Part shown: one piece after another, positions 35,227-48,300 of the stretch
Layout: each line of letters opens with the position of its first letter
How positions within the stretch are numbered: position 1 is the stretch's first letter
From: Pogostemon cablin
Taxonomy: Eukaryota; Streptophyta; Magnoliopsida; Lamiales; Lamiaceae
Direction of reading: 5' to 3'
Assembly: GCA_023678885.1 (NCBI GenBank)
Contig: CM042962.1
Coordinates: 19,606,336 to 19,670,335 of the forward strand
Length of the DNA stretch: 64,000 nt
Notes under the pieces: generated by a model
Told to the model about the DNA's origin: nothing
The model's database searches: none
Seen by the model: the letters and a program-made list of their open reading frames with translations, nothing else
Translations under genes and position numbers: made by a program

Positions 35227-35445
35227 TGTTGTAAACAGATTTTGTAAGACGAATATAAAAGAAATAGAAGAACACATAAAATAAGATAGAAATAGAGATT
35301 CTTATTAACGGTGTAAATCTGAATGTCCGTACAACCTTAATATCTCTAGTCTTTATATAGAGAAGATAAAGGTACAATAATAAATGATATCTATTCCTAT
35401 TCTAATGTTATAAGGAGTAATGATCATTCTAAATATTTCACAACA
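35227..35445 (-). repeat. Short 3' LTR of an old minus-strand copia element
   Basis: On the minus strand it begins TGTTGTGAAATATTTAG immediately after the polypurine tract CAAGGGGGAG (35446-35455) and ends TTTACAACA, about 219 bp. A TATATAAAG-type TATA lies at about 35352-35360. The layout (gag on the same strand at 48454-48702) supports copia. The partner LTR was not found. Confidence 0.55.
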
Positions 35446-37003
35446 CTCCCCCTTGACGTGATTCGTTAAAAACCTCGTTGGAAAAACCTGTGGGAAAAAT
35501 CAGTCGAGGAAAAGAGTACATATCTTATCATTTTAATACTTCATAATAGTTGCCTCATTAAAAAAACTTTCAACTAAGAAAAATCTCGTGGAAAAAACTT
35601 AGTCAAAGAAAAAGAGTACAGTCTGGTCTTCAGGACCTAACCTTCAGGATTATTAAGATGTTGTTTCTTCCCCAAGACATTTAGCTTGCCTCTCTCATTA
35701 AAAACCTTAAACTAAAAAAACCTATTAGGAAAAAACTTAGTTAAGGGAAAAAGAGTATAGGTCTTACAATTTTCATGTGTAGCTTTAGTTGTCTCATCAA
35801 AAACCTTAGACTAAGAAAACCCAGCAGGAAAAACTTAGTAAAGGAAAAAAAGTAAGTACAACTATTGGTCATCAGGACCTAATCTTCTGGATTATTTAGA
35901 AATTACCGATCCCCCTGAAAACAGCGGTATTCCGAAATATAAATGCTGATCTTCAGGATCGAAATTTCAGAATTTACTTGAAATTATTACTCCCCCTGAA
36001 GACAAAAATCTTCTGGGTATACATAATACAATACTACAAGCACATACTAAAATATAATTTGGGAGTAAACAAAACAATGATAAATAATTTAGATTTTTAC
36101 ATGAGCAAATGCTATCTGTAATACTCACTGCTCTTCTGGAGCATATAAAATAAAATTTTCATGTCTCGCAGAATATATTAATTTCTCATCCAAGAAACAA
36201 ATAATTTATTGTCTTATAATAGACTGGGGAAATTCGTCTTTCATTATGCCCCATGGGCTATAAATTTATTATACCGACAATCTTATTACACCAGTTTGAA
36301 ACTTTAATATTATGAGGATCATTTAATTAACATTTAAATTAATATGTCAATGTCACGTTGGTTTCTTATAAATAAACAAATAGTATTTTGTATCTACAAG
36401 ATACTTGATGATATGTTTAATTTCATGTAACTTCTCTTTGTCTGAGAGTCATAAAATCTTGCTAGCAAGTTCATCATAAGTGCATATCAGGCCTGATACA
36501 ATTATGAGAAAACATGTGCTTTAAAAGCACTGAATGGAGGGACTTCTAGCCCAAAATATTCTCATTATATACTTCAAGTATATAGACATTAGTTTTCCTC
36601 TTCAAGAGATAAAAACGACAATTGGCATACAACTTAGAAAGATTTATCGAAATTGATCTAAAACAATCATCAAATTAATTAACTGGCATTTCAAATTTAA
36701 AATATTATCGATTGCAGGTTGAGACAGCTCTTTAGTTTATCCGAGTTTTTCATTTCGAAAAAATCCGTCATCTTGACATAAGTTAACTTATATAAATTTC
36801 TTATATGTTTCAATCTTAAATCATTTATATACACACAATTTTCATTCTTCTTCAGGAAGAAATAACAACTTAAAATGTAGCATATCCATATTAACTATTT
36901 CAAGGTCTTACAATGACCAATATTGTAGCTATATGTTGTGATATTTTATTCTCATCCAAATTGAGAAAATTTAATCCTTCTTGGATTTTCATGTAAATCA
37001 TAT
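35446..37003 (-). mobile_element. 3' part of old copia remnant (left of the nested element)
   Basis: AT-rich degenerate sequence with several purine tracts on the minus strand (reverse complements of CTCCCCCTTG, ATCCCCCTGAA and CTCCCCCTGAAG), as found upstream of copia 3' LTRs. Repeated AAAACCTTA...AAAA(C)CTTAGT(C/A)AA(G)GAAAAAGAGTA units occur at 35450-35850. No intact pol motif is readable. It is interrupted at 37003 by the Tat-like element and continues at 45341. Confidence 0.5.
36999..37003. repeat. Target-site duplication (left) CATAT
   Basis: CATAT precedes TGTAACAAC and recurs at 45336-45340. Confidence 0.8.
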
Positions 37004-37898
37004 TGTAACAACAAATTTTGTATTTATAATAAAATAAATACAAAAAGAATTTACAATAATAATCCAGATGGATTGAACTTGAGAATTTAGGAAACAACTT
37101 TTATCTATCCTCTGATTCTTCTTTTGAACCAATTTGGACTTTGGCTTTGACTTGTTGTGTTGACTTGACTTTGAATTGAGTGTGTTGCACTTACTATGTT
37201 GACTGCGCTGGTTGTGTGTGTTGAGTCGAATCTTCAGTTGAAGCTTATCCGAACTCGAATTTGGGGCTTTGTAACGTTTTTCCAGAGGCGTCGAACCTTT
37301 GTTTGGATTAAACATGCTTGCTGTGAGAAACACTCGATCTGGGGGGCTTAGCACCTTGATCCCGGATCGTATGTTATCCTTAACTCGAAGAACACTGAAG
37401 AACTGAGTGTATGAAGAACGCTTAATTTAGGGCTTAAAACCTCGATCCCGGATCGTGTACCGTTCTTGCCTTGAAGATCTTGAGGAGTGTTTCAATGTGT
37501 ATGTAAAATGAAGGGAGGAGACCCTTTACATAGGTGAGAGGTGAAGACTCCCTCATAAATGCCTTGCATCCTGACTAGTCCAGAGCTATTTGGGTCATAT
37601 CTTGCGGGCTTGGACCTCCACTTGTTTGGGCTGTGATCAAGCCTATTTTACTTGGGCCTGATTTAATTTGTTTGACTTAAGTCATGCTTCATTTGACTTG
37701 GACTTGTTTGACTTGGGCCAGACCTTATTTAATTTAAGCTCCATTTAATTTGTTGTGCTTAAATTAATTATCAATTATTTATTAATCTATTTTTAGGAAT
37801 TAATTTAATTAAATTCCAAAATAAATTAATAATTGATATTTAATCCAGAAAATCCACGTGTCGCCATTTAATTGGACCGTAAATTTTAATTGCTTACA
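37004..37898 (-). repeat. 3' LTR of the Tat-like element
   Basis: 895 bp. Minus-strand ends TGTAAGC...GTTACA. Compared with the other LTR it lacks a ~50-bp segment, and its TATA box is altered (TATGTAAAG against TATATAAAG). Confidence 0.85.
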
Positions 37899-37911
37899 AA
37901 TGCCCCTTCCG
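37899..37911 (-). other. Polypurine tract
   Basis: Minus strand GGAAGGGGCATT directly upstream of the 3' LTR; start site of plus-strand DNA synthesis by analogy. Confidence 0.6.
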
Positions 37912-38349
37912 ATTTGTTCACTGACACCATGTCTTGATTAGAATAAATCGAAAAAAAAATTATTTTTCAGGTTTTATTTCAACACTTATTTTGCCAAGCA
38001 AGCTTTCTGGACAATAAATTTATTAGGCCCAAGCTATTTTGCAGTTTTCTTGGCCCAACATATATATATGTTTTCTTGTTTTCTTAATGGGCAAGACTTC
38101 TGCACATCCTTTTCAATTTGTACCGAATCAAGAAGGGAACATTGGCCTTTGCAAATCTTGAACAAAATCAATCAGATTATTTGTAGTAAAGAATCTCTGA
38201 TTTTGTGGAGATTGCCAATTATTTCCATATGCATTGTATGGCACATCACTATATAATAGTGCATCCTGTGCTCTCAATTTCTTCATCGAACTAACGCATT
38301 CTTCATTCAGGTAATCACTCAATCCACATGTGGTAGCAAGACAGTGGCA

Positions 38350-39930
38350 AAGTATCAATTTTTATTTTTTTTACTACTTTGATGCCTGTATATTTTGATT
38401 TTCCTGACGGTTGCCCCTTTTAATAGAATTAACAAATTGCCCCTCGGTTGTCCCTGGATTGTCCCTTTTAATGGAATCAACGATTGTCCCTCGGATGTCC
38501 CTTTTAATGAAATCAACGATTGTCCCTTGGTGGCAGATCCGGCATGCCTTCGGCAATAGCTGATGAGCATCGGCGTGACTAGCGGTAGTCTGATGATGAA
38601 ACTGAGGAGGAAACTTACTTGTGTGAGGCGGAGACCGGTTGCTACGACTACGAGAAGGCGTGGTTTTCAGCGGCAGCATCAGCTGCCGTGGTCACTGGTA
38701 GAGAGATAGCGGCGTGGGCTAGTTGACAACTTGTGGTTGAATGGTAGACTGGCAACCATCAATATTGGGGGTTTGCGATGGTGAACCGTCGTGTGGTGGT
38801 TTGCTGTGATTTGTTGAGGCCGAGTGACGGTGTGCTCTTTGCGGCGTGACAAGAGATTTTCCAGAGCTGAAGGGAACAGACTTGGTGGTGTAGGGCATCT
38901 GCAAGTTTGGCGACTTCACTGGAAGCGCTGAATTTGTTGCGTAGATGGGCTTCTACAGCGGCTTTCGGAGGAGAGCGCAGCGGCATCTTCCGGCGACGGG
39001 TGCTGACTCTCGTCGTTCTTCCTTTTCGAAGGAATGTCCGACGAGCCTTGTCCCTTAACATTTGTCCCTCGGTTGTCTCTCGGCAACAGTTGTGTATGAC
39101 AGTTGTTGGTCAGTGGTGGTGAGTCCACGGATACTGGAGACGGTTTGGTGCTTGCGCCATTCGGCAGCGGGCTCGAGATTTCATCAGCTGATTGGTGATG
39201 AGCTAACGGGGCTCTCGATTGCAATCAGACTGGCAGATCGAGCAGTGGTCATTAGGTTGTAGCGATGGTAGCTCCGGCAACAGGCGGTGACTGTCCGTAT
39301 TTTCGGCGGCGCGTTCGACTGCGCGCGATAGTGTGTGTTTCCGGCAACAGCAGCGAACGATTCTTGATCGAGAGATCGGCGGCTGTCGTGTGCGGGTGGC
39401 GTGTGATCGCTGATGGCGGCAAGCTCGGTCGGCCTTGCGTGGTGTCGCGGCGGAGTGATGGTGACAGCAGCGGTCCAGGCTTCGATGGAAAACTAACGGC
39501 GGCGGCACGATATCTGCCAAGAAAACCGGTGGCTGGCAGTATTCGTGCGGTGTGATGGTGGCACGGATCTCGCGAGCGTGACGAAATCCGGCGGCGAACA
39601 GTGGCAAGAGGGCAGCTTGATAGCTATCCTGCGGCGGCAGGCCTGGCGGCTTCCAGCGGTAACGATGACAACTGAATGACGGAACCGGCTGATGAGTGGC
39701 GAGCGACAGTTGAATAACGGCAGACCCGGTGGTTTGTTGGGCCGAGTGGTCGATGGGAATGGTGAAGTTGATGTGAGGAGGAAACTCCGGCAAGAGGAAC
39801 GACTGTGGTGGTTGCCTCGCGTTTCAGCAGTGAGATGGTTGCTGCTTGTTGTCGACGATAGTGATGAGAAATTCAATTCTGGAAGAAGGAATTTTCATCA
39901 GTTTGGGGGAATTTGTCGCTTCCAATTTTG
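38350..39930. other. GC-rich block in the 3' noncoding part of the Tat-like element
   Basis: The GC content rises strongly over about 1.5 kb. Overlapping ORFs of 100-196 codons occur on both strands, but none shows a known motif, and their composition (Arg, His, Pro, Ser) is that of chance ORFs in GC-rich DNA. GGCGGC and CGGCAACAG motifs recur. A three-unit repeat around TTGTCCCTCGGATGTCCC and TTTTAATGAAATCAACGA lies at about 38408-38530. Whether it is element-specific or a captured host segment cannot be decided here. Confidence 0.45.
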
Positions 39931-40866
39931 ACTTTTTTTTTGCTTTTAACAACCCACGTTTTTAAGAGAGAGGATCATCAATTCCAAGATGAGATATGCC
40001 CATGTCTCTTGTTTGGAGAGAGAATTTTATTTTTGAAAAGTGGGACACCCATTCACGTGTTTTCTTTGAGGAAGGATCCAATCTTTGACTCCTCTATTTT
40101 TTTTACTTCATTAAGCCCAATTAACTTAGCCACAATGGATTTTTTTTCTTCACGTGACTTGATTGGAAAGGACAGGAAGTTTCCTTTTGTCATTGGAGAA
40201 CTCACTTTACTTCCTTATCAATTTGACTTTCCAAATTTTGGAATTGAAACATTGATTCTCACCTTGGTCTAGTTTTAATTCTCACCTTTGGGCCCATTTT
40301 AACTTCATTTATACTTCAATCAACAACTTGAGCTTTATTATCATCTTGCCTTCAACTCTTCTTGGTCTTGTTGGGCTGCCAATACAATGGGTCCCATGAT
40401 CACACATAAGTTTACCATCTTAAGCTAAATTAGGAGAGAATTTAAGTGAATTAGATAATAATTCAATCAACCATTCTTAATTTAACAATTTATGATCCGA
40501 TTTGAATTTTTCGCTAAACCCATTTTTTTCTCCAATTTTATTTCAGCAATACTCAAGATGCACTAAAAAAATTTGGATTTCCTTCGACATAGCAAGAATT
40601 CAGATTTATTTCTCTAATCACAACAACCTTTTGGATTTCCTCACCACAACAAGAATTTTGGTATCCTCCATCCAATTTTATGTTCAACCACTGTCTTCTC
40701 TTTATCAACTTTTGCTTCTAAAACTTCTTCGTATTTCAAATTATTGCTTGCCTCACAAACTTGATGCGAATAGATCGAGACATGACTGAACTTAGCAGAG
40801 TACTAAGCTGCCTACGTAGAGGATCAAGTCATAACGTAGTTCAAAGGGAAATGATTTAGTTTGAAT

Positions 40867-41235
40867 GGGAGGGGTGCCGTGCACAATTTATACTCATGCG
40901 GGCCATGAGTTTTTCGTGCACAGTTTATACTCATGTAGACCAGGAGTTCGTCGTACACAGTTTATATTCATGCGGACCAAGAGTAACATGCAGTTTGGGC
41001 TCGCAATAAGTCTTCTATTTGAACTTGTAGACAGTTTATACACGTGTCAGGGAGTCTTGTGTGGACATTTTTTACTCATGTAGAGGAGTATTGTGTGGAC
41101 AGTTTTCTCTCGTGTCAAGAAGTATTGTGTAAAACGTTTTCTCTCATGTTGGGAAGTCTTGCATTATTTGTGTTAGATAGTTTAAACTCATATTAAGAAG
41201 TATTGTGTGGACAGTTTTAGCTCATATCAAGGAGC
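40867..41235. repeat. Degenerate tandem repeat (~40-45 bp units)
   Basis: Units contain CAGTTTATACTCATG, GGAGT(C/A)TTGTGTGGACA or close variants, with at least eight copies of decreasing similarity. Tandem arrays in this position are known for Tat-lineage elements. Confidence 0.65.
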
Positions 41236-41559
41236 GTTGTATCTTATAGTTGTTTTACGCTTAATAGCGTTTCAAGAATTTCCCATTTTTGGGGCTATGT
41301 TCACACCATGTTCAAATTGTGGAGGGGCATCTTTAGCATCTACCTCTTCTATTTGAGAATCTTCAAGAGAAGTGACATGGTTGTTGGAAGCTACGCTTTC
41401 TCTATCATCATCATTATCGATCTTTAGTAAAGACAATTGTCTGCATCTTGGCTTTCAACACTCTTCCACATGACACAGTCAAAATGTTTCGTCTCTTCAT
41501 GCGAGAGGAAATTCGACTCCGGAGTTTTTTGGAGTTTTTTGAAGCTAGGAGACTTGAAA

Positions 41560-42343
41560 TTATTTTTCTTCCCACACTTGTTCCTCACAGGGTCCGAGCC
41601 TTTCGAAGACACTTCCAAGCCTTTCAAAGGCAGAGATTATCTTGATTTTCCTTCCGCCGTCATCAAATATATCTTCCGTGGATGAAGCTTCTTCCTCGGT
41701 GATATAATTTGTACTTGCTCTTCTAATTGCAATGCGGACTGGCTTTTGAGGGACATATCCCAAACATGGCTTAACATTCTTAACAGTGTGGCAACTATTT
41801 TTCAATATTTTCTGAGTAGTATTGAGCCCATGTTCTAATGGGTTGATAGTCTCTTGATGCAACTTGCTTGTCATCGGTTTTTCTTTTGGTTCGTAACCGG
41901 CCTTCTTGAGGAGTCTGAAAGCTTGTGAACCATATGACTTCGCTATTTTTGCATCAAATATTTTACCATGTTCAGTCTTTGCTCCCTTAACAGGACGTGT
42001 GAATCCTTTGAGTGGTGGAGATGAAGGTTTACTTGCATCAATTTTTGTTAAAGGCAACATCAACTCTTCCAAGGTCTTAAGCTCTTTACCTTTGTTCTTC
42101 TTGAGAGTGGCAGATGATGTGCTACCTTCCTTCTTTATTTGTTCACTGCCCCCTATCATCTTGTTATGGGATTTCTTCACGCTTCACTTCCTTTGTGATT
42201 TTGAAGAAATATTTCGCATATGCAAAGTAAGCTTCAGCTTCAGTAAATGGCTTGTCATCACCGAATACCCTTTTCACAATGTTGCCTTCACTGTACTTGA
42301 AGCACTGGTGTAATGTAAAAGGGATCACACCATTCTCATGTAG
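41560..42343 (-). pseudogene. C-terminal region of the gag-protease polyprotein
   Basis: Continues from the protease after a stop where LLGRP is followed by TAG instead of Trp. It shows LHENGVIPFTLHQCFKYS, then a long open stretch (42180-41560, about 206 codons) with KIAKSYGSQAFRLLKKAGYE, PCLGYVPQKPVRIAIRR, SNYITEE-like and two SVFERLG-type motifs. These are typical of the pol-less Tat-like gag-protease family. No RT follows. Confidence 0.7.
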
Positions 42344-43039
42344 CTATGGGCGCCCCAACAGCATGTTATATGAAGTTTTTGCATCAATGACATGGAAGAG
42401 CATGGTTAATTTCATCTCATCAATCAGAAAATCAAGAACAATCGTGCCGAGAGTTCTTTGTCCTTCATGGTTGAACCCCTGAATCATCAATCGACTATGA
42501 TTGAGTTCATCCATTGGTATTTCCAACTTCTTCAACATTTTTAAAGACATGATGTTCACTGCTAAGCCTCCGTCAACAAATATACGATTTACTCGCAGTC
42601 CTTGTGTATAACCGGTTATAAATAGAGGTCGGTTATAAGGTTGTGAACCCAACAGGATATCTTCATCTGTAAAGGTCACCTTCATGGAGTAAGCTTTTTC
42701 CTTAGTCTCAATTTGTTCGCCTTCGCTGCCTTCCTCACTCACCACATGACATGAGCCTTCATCACAACCTACTTTTACAGAAGTGAAGTTTGCGGCTACT
42801 TTATCTTCTAATACAATTTTTCCTTTCTTGGCCAATTGCATGATCTTTTCCTTGAAGATGAAACAATCATGGATAGGATGACCCACCAATCTATGGTACT
42901 TGCAATATTTTGGATTATTAGTTCGATTGGCTTCCTCTGGGCATTTCATCTCGGGGAGTTCGATGAGTTTGTCTTTAATCAAATCATCAAATATTCCAGA
43001 AACATCAGAGTTCAAGAATGGATACTCTTTTTCTTGCAT
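42344..43039 (-). pseudogene. Gag C-terminus and aspartic protease
   Basis: An open frame of about 230 codons. A knuckle-like CKYHRLVGHPIHDC (CX2HX4HX4C) sits near residue 47. It is followed by FTDEDILLGSQPYNRPLFI, the retropepsin site RIFVDGGLAVNIM (usually D-N/S/T-G-S) and LMIQGFNHEGQRTLG, then FHVIDAKTSYNMLLGRP. The Leu in VDGGLA departs from the usual Ser/Ala, so activity is doubtful. It overlaps no other gene. Confidence 0.8.
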
Positions 43040-44345
43040 CTCCTTCAGGGTTCTTTGTCCCCACTCTTGAGCAACTTGTTTCCCTTTATCTTTCTTATCA
43101 CCTCCATTCTTTCGAACCTTGACAGTTCTTTATTGAAGTTTGTGGCATAAGGCTTGCCCCCTTTCTTGGTTTCTCGTCTATCTTTGTACTTGTAAGAATC
43201 CGACACTGGTGAGTGTTTGATTCCACTAGAAGTCATACTCAATTCCATGTCATGAGCTCTCATAGCCAACTCTTCAAAAGTCTTCGGTAAAATTCCTTGG
43301 AGTATGTAGAGTAATCTCTATTCCATCCCTTGGATGCACATTTCAATGGAGGACTCTTCAGATAGTCGGTCCTTGCAATTTTAACTCAAGTTCCTCCATC
43401 GATTGATATAATCAATCACAGGTTCTTCTTTCAATTGACGAGTGTTAGTTAGCTCAGTCATGCAGACGGTTCTCCTCGTGCTGTAGAAATAATTGAGAAA
43501 TTCATGCTCCATTTGTGCCCAACTGTCAATGGATTCAGCTTGCAAGTCAATATACCAATCAAAGGCATTTCCTTGAGAGAGCGGACGAACTGCCTCACCA
43601 TATGGTCTTCATGAGTACCAGCGTCATTTCACGTCTCAATGAAGTGTGTTATGTGCTGCCTCTGGTTTCCCTTGCCATCAAATTTTTAGAACTTGGGAGG
43701 CTGGTAACCAGCTGGCAACTTCAAGTTGTCCACTCTTTTGTGTAGGGCCTGACATTAGTGACGGTAGGCTTGGAAGTCTCTTCAAAGCTTTCTTTTATTG
43801 TTTCAAGTATAATATCCTTTAATTGATCAACTTGGAGCATTCCATCAGCTGAAAGTTGCAATCCTCTTTCAGTTTGCTCATTTTCCATGGTTTGGCGCCT
43901 TGTGACCTCTTCCACCTCACTATCATCCACAACTCCTTTTTCGTTTACAAGGGCTAGTCTCCGCGATGTCTCTTTTTTCCATCAGTTGGGAGATCTTTGT
44001 ATCTTGAGCTTCTATATGTTTTGTGAGCCCTTCGATAGCTTTCATCATGTTTGCTAGTTGTTCCTCAATAGTTGTAGTGCCTGCCATCATTACTGGAGCT
44101 GCACTTGAGTCATATGAAGAGCTTAAAGATGAATGAAGGTGTGAGCATGCAGAATCTTCATCACTATCCTCCTTCATGGGTGGTTGTTTTCTCAAAGACA
44201 CCTCGAATGAAGAGTTAGATCCAGAGGAGGCCTCTGACTGAGCTTTCATTGACATACTTCTTGTGACAACAGCAACATACTCATTCAATGAATCGGAGAG
44301 CTTGGAAGCAGCAGTCCTTCCCACTGTGAACTTGACAGGAGTCAT
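43040..44345 (-). pseudogene. Gag region, broken
   Basis: The N-terminal piece (44345-43923, 140 codons) starts MTPVKFTVGRTAASKLSDSL and contains a coiled-coil-like EEQLANMMKAIEGLTKHIE segment. Pieces in other frames follow (43930-43721; then about 43690-43270 with LKGNAFDWY, STRRTV.MTELTNTRQ and INRWRNLS motifs; then 43269-43045 with RAHDMELSM). Several stops and frameshifts separate them. This is the usual Gag core of the family. Confidence 0.75.
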
Positions 44346-44391
44346 GTTGTATTTTCAAGCTTGTAGAGAGAAGAGAAGAGAGGTAGAGATT

Positions 44392-44410
44392 GGTCCCACC
44401 GGGCGTGCCA
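44392..44410 (-). other. Primer-binding site (probable)
   Basis: Minus strand TGGCACGCCCGGTGGGACC lies 5 bases inside the 5' LTR. TGG at the start fits the CCA 3' end of a tRNA. The tRNA species is not assigned. Confidence 0.6.
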
Positions 44411-44415
44411 AAATT

Positions 44416-45335
44416 TGTAACTACAAATTTTGTATTTATAATAAAATAAATACAAAAAGAATTTACAATAATAATCCAGTTGGATTGAACTTGAGAATTT
44501 AGGAAACAATCTCTATATATCCTCTGATTCTTCTCTTGAACTAATTTAGACTTTGACTTTGACTTGATGTGTTGACTTGACTTTGACTTAAGTGTGTTGC
44601 GCTGACTATGTTGACTGCGTTGACTGTGTGTGTTGAGTCGGATCTTCAGTTGAAGTTTGTCCAAACTCGAATTTGGGGCTTTGTAACATTTTTCAGAGCG
44701 CCGAGCCTTTATTTGGATTAAATGTGCTTGCTGTGAGAAACACTCGATCTGGGGGCTTAGCACCTTGATCCCAGGTCTTATGTTGTTCTTGACTCGAAGA
44801 ACACCGAAGAACTGAGTGTATGAAGAACGCTTAATTTAGGGCTTAGAACCTTGATCCCGGATCGTGTACCATTCTTGCCTTGAAGATCTTGAGGAGTGTT
44901 GCTCGTGTTTCAATCTCTTCGGAGTGTTGTCGTCTTCGGGTGCTTCAATGTGTCTGTAAAATGAAGGGAGGAGACCCCTTTATATAGGTGAGAGGTGAAG
45001 ACTCACTCATAAATGCCTTGCATCCTGACTAGTCCAGAGCTATTTGGGCAATATCCTGCGGGCTTGGGCGTGATCAGGCCTATTTTACTTGGGCCTGATT
45101 TAATTTGTTTGACTTAAGTCATGCTTCATTTGACTTGGACTTATTTGACTTGAGCTAGACCTTATTTAATTTAAGCTCCATTTAATTTGTTGGACTTAAT
45201 TTAATTATCAATTATTTATTAATCTATTTTTAGGAATTAATTTATTTAAATTTCAAAATAAATTAATAATTGATATTTAATCCAGAAAATCCACGTGTCG
45301 CCATTTAATTGGACCATAAATTTTAATTGCTTACA
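44416..45335 (-). repeat. 5' LTR of the Tat-like element
   Basis: 920 bp. Minus-strand TATATAAAG at 44978-44986 is a good TATA box. It contains a ~50-bp segment near 44899-44948 that is absent from the 3' LTR. Confidence 0.85.
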
Positions 45336-45340
45336 CATAT
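45336..45340. repeat. Target-site duplication (right) CATAT
   Basis: Pairs with 36999-37003. Confidence 0.8.
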
Positions 45341-48300
45341 AATGTTGTGCATTTACTGTATATCTAAATATATTGAAACTGTCATATAAAGTAAGTAGCG
45401 AAACATAATATATAATGGGAGAGTATGTATCGTTTATATACCGGGTCTCTATAAGAACCCTTTGAGCTTTAACTAATCACCACTTTATTATTCAAATGTC
45501 CTTATAGGACAAATATTTGTATCACATCAAAGAACATTCATAAATATTTAGTGAGTTAAGCTCAACCTTATTACTTTATACTATCTTACCAAATTTTTCG
45601 TGCTTCTAGCACTTTGATATCGAATATAAGTTCTGGATCCAAATTATTATTATTTAAGACAGTAAAAGCAATTAAAGAAATAATGGGTTTTCGACAACTT
45701 TTTGTTTCAATACATATTCTTCTCCCAACATTTATAATGATTCTATATTTTTATATTTATATAACTAGATCCTCGTCATTTCCCAATATGTTTGGATCTA
45801 GCCGTTTCGCATACCCAGTATTTTAGTTATTTTGATGTACGTGCGAATTTACTGGGTATTTGTCTTCTGGACAAATCTATTGAAGATAGTTTTCGTTATC
45901 AAAACAAACTCTTCATATAATTGTCGAAGTGACTATTTATTCTTAAAATTAATTTTTGCGGATATTTAATTTTCAAATCATAAATCCTTTCATGCTTCTA
46001 GCGTTGATAAATAATTATTTAAAGTATGTTGTCCCAGGGGAACTCCACTTCTAGTGGTGCTTTTATTATTATAAATATAAGGGACTTTGTCACTTCTTCA
46101 TGATAGTTTGACAGTTTAGTTGCTATGCAAATTAATAATCTTTTGAACTTCTGGTTCAGTAAATCTAGTGCAAAATAATAGAATTTCTCGGCATTCGCAT
46201 AAATATTGGGCTTAAATCTCCCCCTAATGCCGCGAAATGATCATCATTAAATGTGCAGTTAGCGCACTAAAATATATATTGATCCCCTATTTTGGGCTTT
46301 ATAAAAATTGACGGATAATTATCATTAGAATGCCCATTGAAGTACACTATAGTGGTGATATATAAAATATTAATTGCACAGTTCAAAATTTGCAGATGGG
46401 AAATGTTTAAGGCTTCTGGCCATAATTGAGAGCACTAGTTATAAAATGGTTATAATTATGATATGCATGAGCCAGATTTGTGTTTAGTTATTCTAAGTTT
46501 CCCAAATATTAATTATTGAAATAAAATATTCACTGCGTGTGAACATAAGACATTGGATGTTCCACTTTTTTATATATATATCCATTCCAATTAACTAACT
46601 CAAATATTCAATATTTGAGCTCTTCATGTAATTTTATTTATATTAGTGCACTATGAATAGATTTGTATTTATTCATTGGATACATCAATAAAATATTTTG
46701 GTTATCATTCTAATTTGACCAAATTTTTCCTTGAATCTCTTGAACATATTAGGAGAAATAATTCCAACTTTAGTATGTAAATATCATACCATAAAATTTC
46801 CACACAAACTTAATAAGTTTCATTTCATATTTCATGATGATTAAAAGAATTTAAATTATCTGGCTCATCCATTTGCCCAAAATAACTCAATTACTCATGT
46901 TATATTTTTAAAATGTTGGGTTTCAAATATCAATATCACAACAATGTACATATCAATTCTAGATATCAACTTACAAAACATGTAAAATTTAAACAAAATC
47001 ATTTATAAATATAATCTAACAACATATATATTAACAAAATAAGCACAACAACAATAATATAATGTATTAGAAAAGAAATAATGTTAAACAAATATTTTTA
47101 AGCAAAGAAATATAGCTAAATTATATAGCATACTTGGTCACAATAATTTTCTATCAGTTTCAAATTGTCTTCATTGACTCTATCAGTTTCAAATTGTCTT
47201 CATGGACTATGTCAATATTGTTATTTGCTTCAGGCAAATAAATATTTTTATTTACTCTATTTTTATTCCACAAATATTTTTCGCATATTTTGATATTCCA
47301 CAATCAAGTTATTTGTTGTGCATTATTTACAAGACCACACATTGATATGTGTAACAAATTTGTTTCTGCTGGAGTGTGGTTAAATCTTTGATTTCCTCCT
47401 CGACATACGAGAAGGTCAATGTGAATTCATTCTTCAACTATAATTATTTCTTACTAAGGTCAATGTGAATTCATTCTTCAACTATAATTATTTCTTACTC
47501 TTCTTTGCCCTTCCATGCCATATATAATTAATATAATACTTTGGGAATATATCATGTACTTCAGACATAAGTTTTGAATCTATTTGTTTTGCATTGTGGT
47601 TTTTTTTATCAATAATTGGTTATGTTTTTCTGCTACCAATAATGCAGGGATAAGCTTTGAATACTTAATATAATTTTTATCTCTGTACTGCTACTGGAGT
47701 ACGAGGTTGCTAGCATGGAAGGTGGAAAGTATTTTTCTAATTAATTCAGATTATGTAATAATCTGCTTACATATCAGTTGTGAGACAATATAGTGTAAAG
47801 TGGAATAGTATTATGTTACAGATTTAAAATCTCGAAATCTTAGATTCAGCCAGTCATATTGAGCTTGAAAGAGGATTATAGTAGTATGCATATCGAAACG
47901 ATTCTTCAGGGATTGCCGATCATTTTTGGTTAAATTCTCATTCATAAATCATATTTAATATAAATTCAAATTTAAATTATTTTAAAGAAGTTTTATCCAA
48001 GTCTATGAATAGTGAGGTATTGAAGATAATAGTAATAAAATCAATGTATTATGCAGTGATAGTTTTTTTCTTATTTTTTTAAATAATACTTCAATATATA
48101 AAAAAATCAATATATTAATGTGTATGTATGTACATCATATCTAGTCATAATAATGAAAAAAAAATTGGATTTCAATTTTGGATGCAAATTTAGCTTTCAT
48201 AATTAATTACAACCATAATTAGTTCAATAAATATGGTATTATAATATTTTATTATGGATTTCAAATTTAAATAAGCAATGCATGATCACATTCATAATTA

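Larger units (their letters stand above)
37004..45335 (-). mobile_element. Tat-like gag-protease LTR retrotransposon lacking reverse transcriptase
   Basis: LTRs at 37004-37898 and 44416-45335 are bounded by a CATAT target duplication. On the minus strand: 5' LTR, primer-binding-site-like TGGCACGCCCGGTGGGAC, gag, protease, an extra C-terminal ORF region, a long noncoding 3' part with tandem repeats, polypurine tract AAGGGGCATT, 3' LTR. No RT, RNase H or integrase motif is present anywhere in the 6.5-kb interior. This fits the gag-only non-autonomous class related to Tat/Retand gypsy elements. The LTRs differ at very roughly 8-9% of positions plus a ~50-bp indel, so it is old. Gag is heavily broken. 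Confidence 0.85.

Noticed and set aside
39203..39793. 196-codon minus-strand ORF in a GC-rich block
   Set aside because: Overlaps other long ORFs on both strands, has Arg/His/Pro/Ser-rich composition and no motifs; typical chance ORF in GC-rich DNA.
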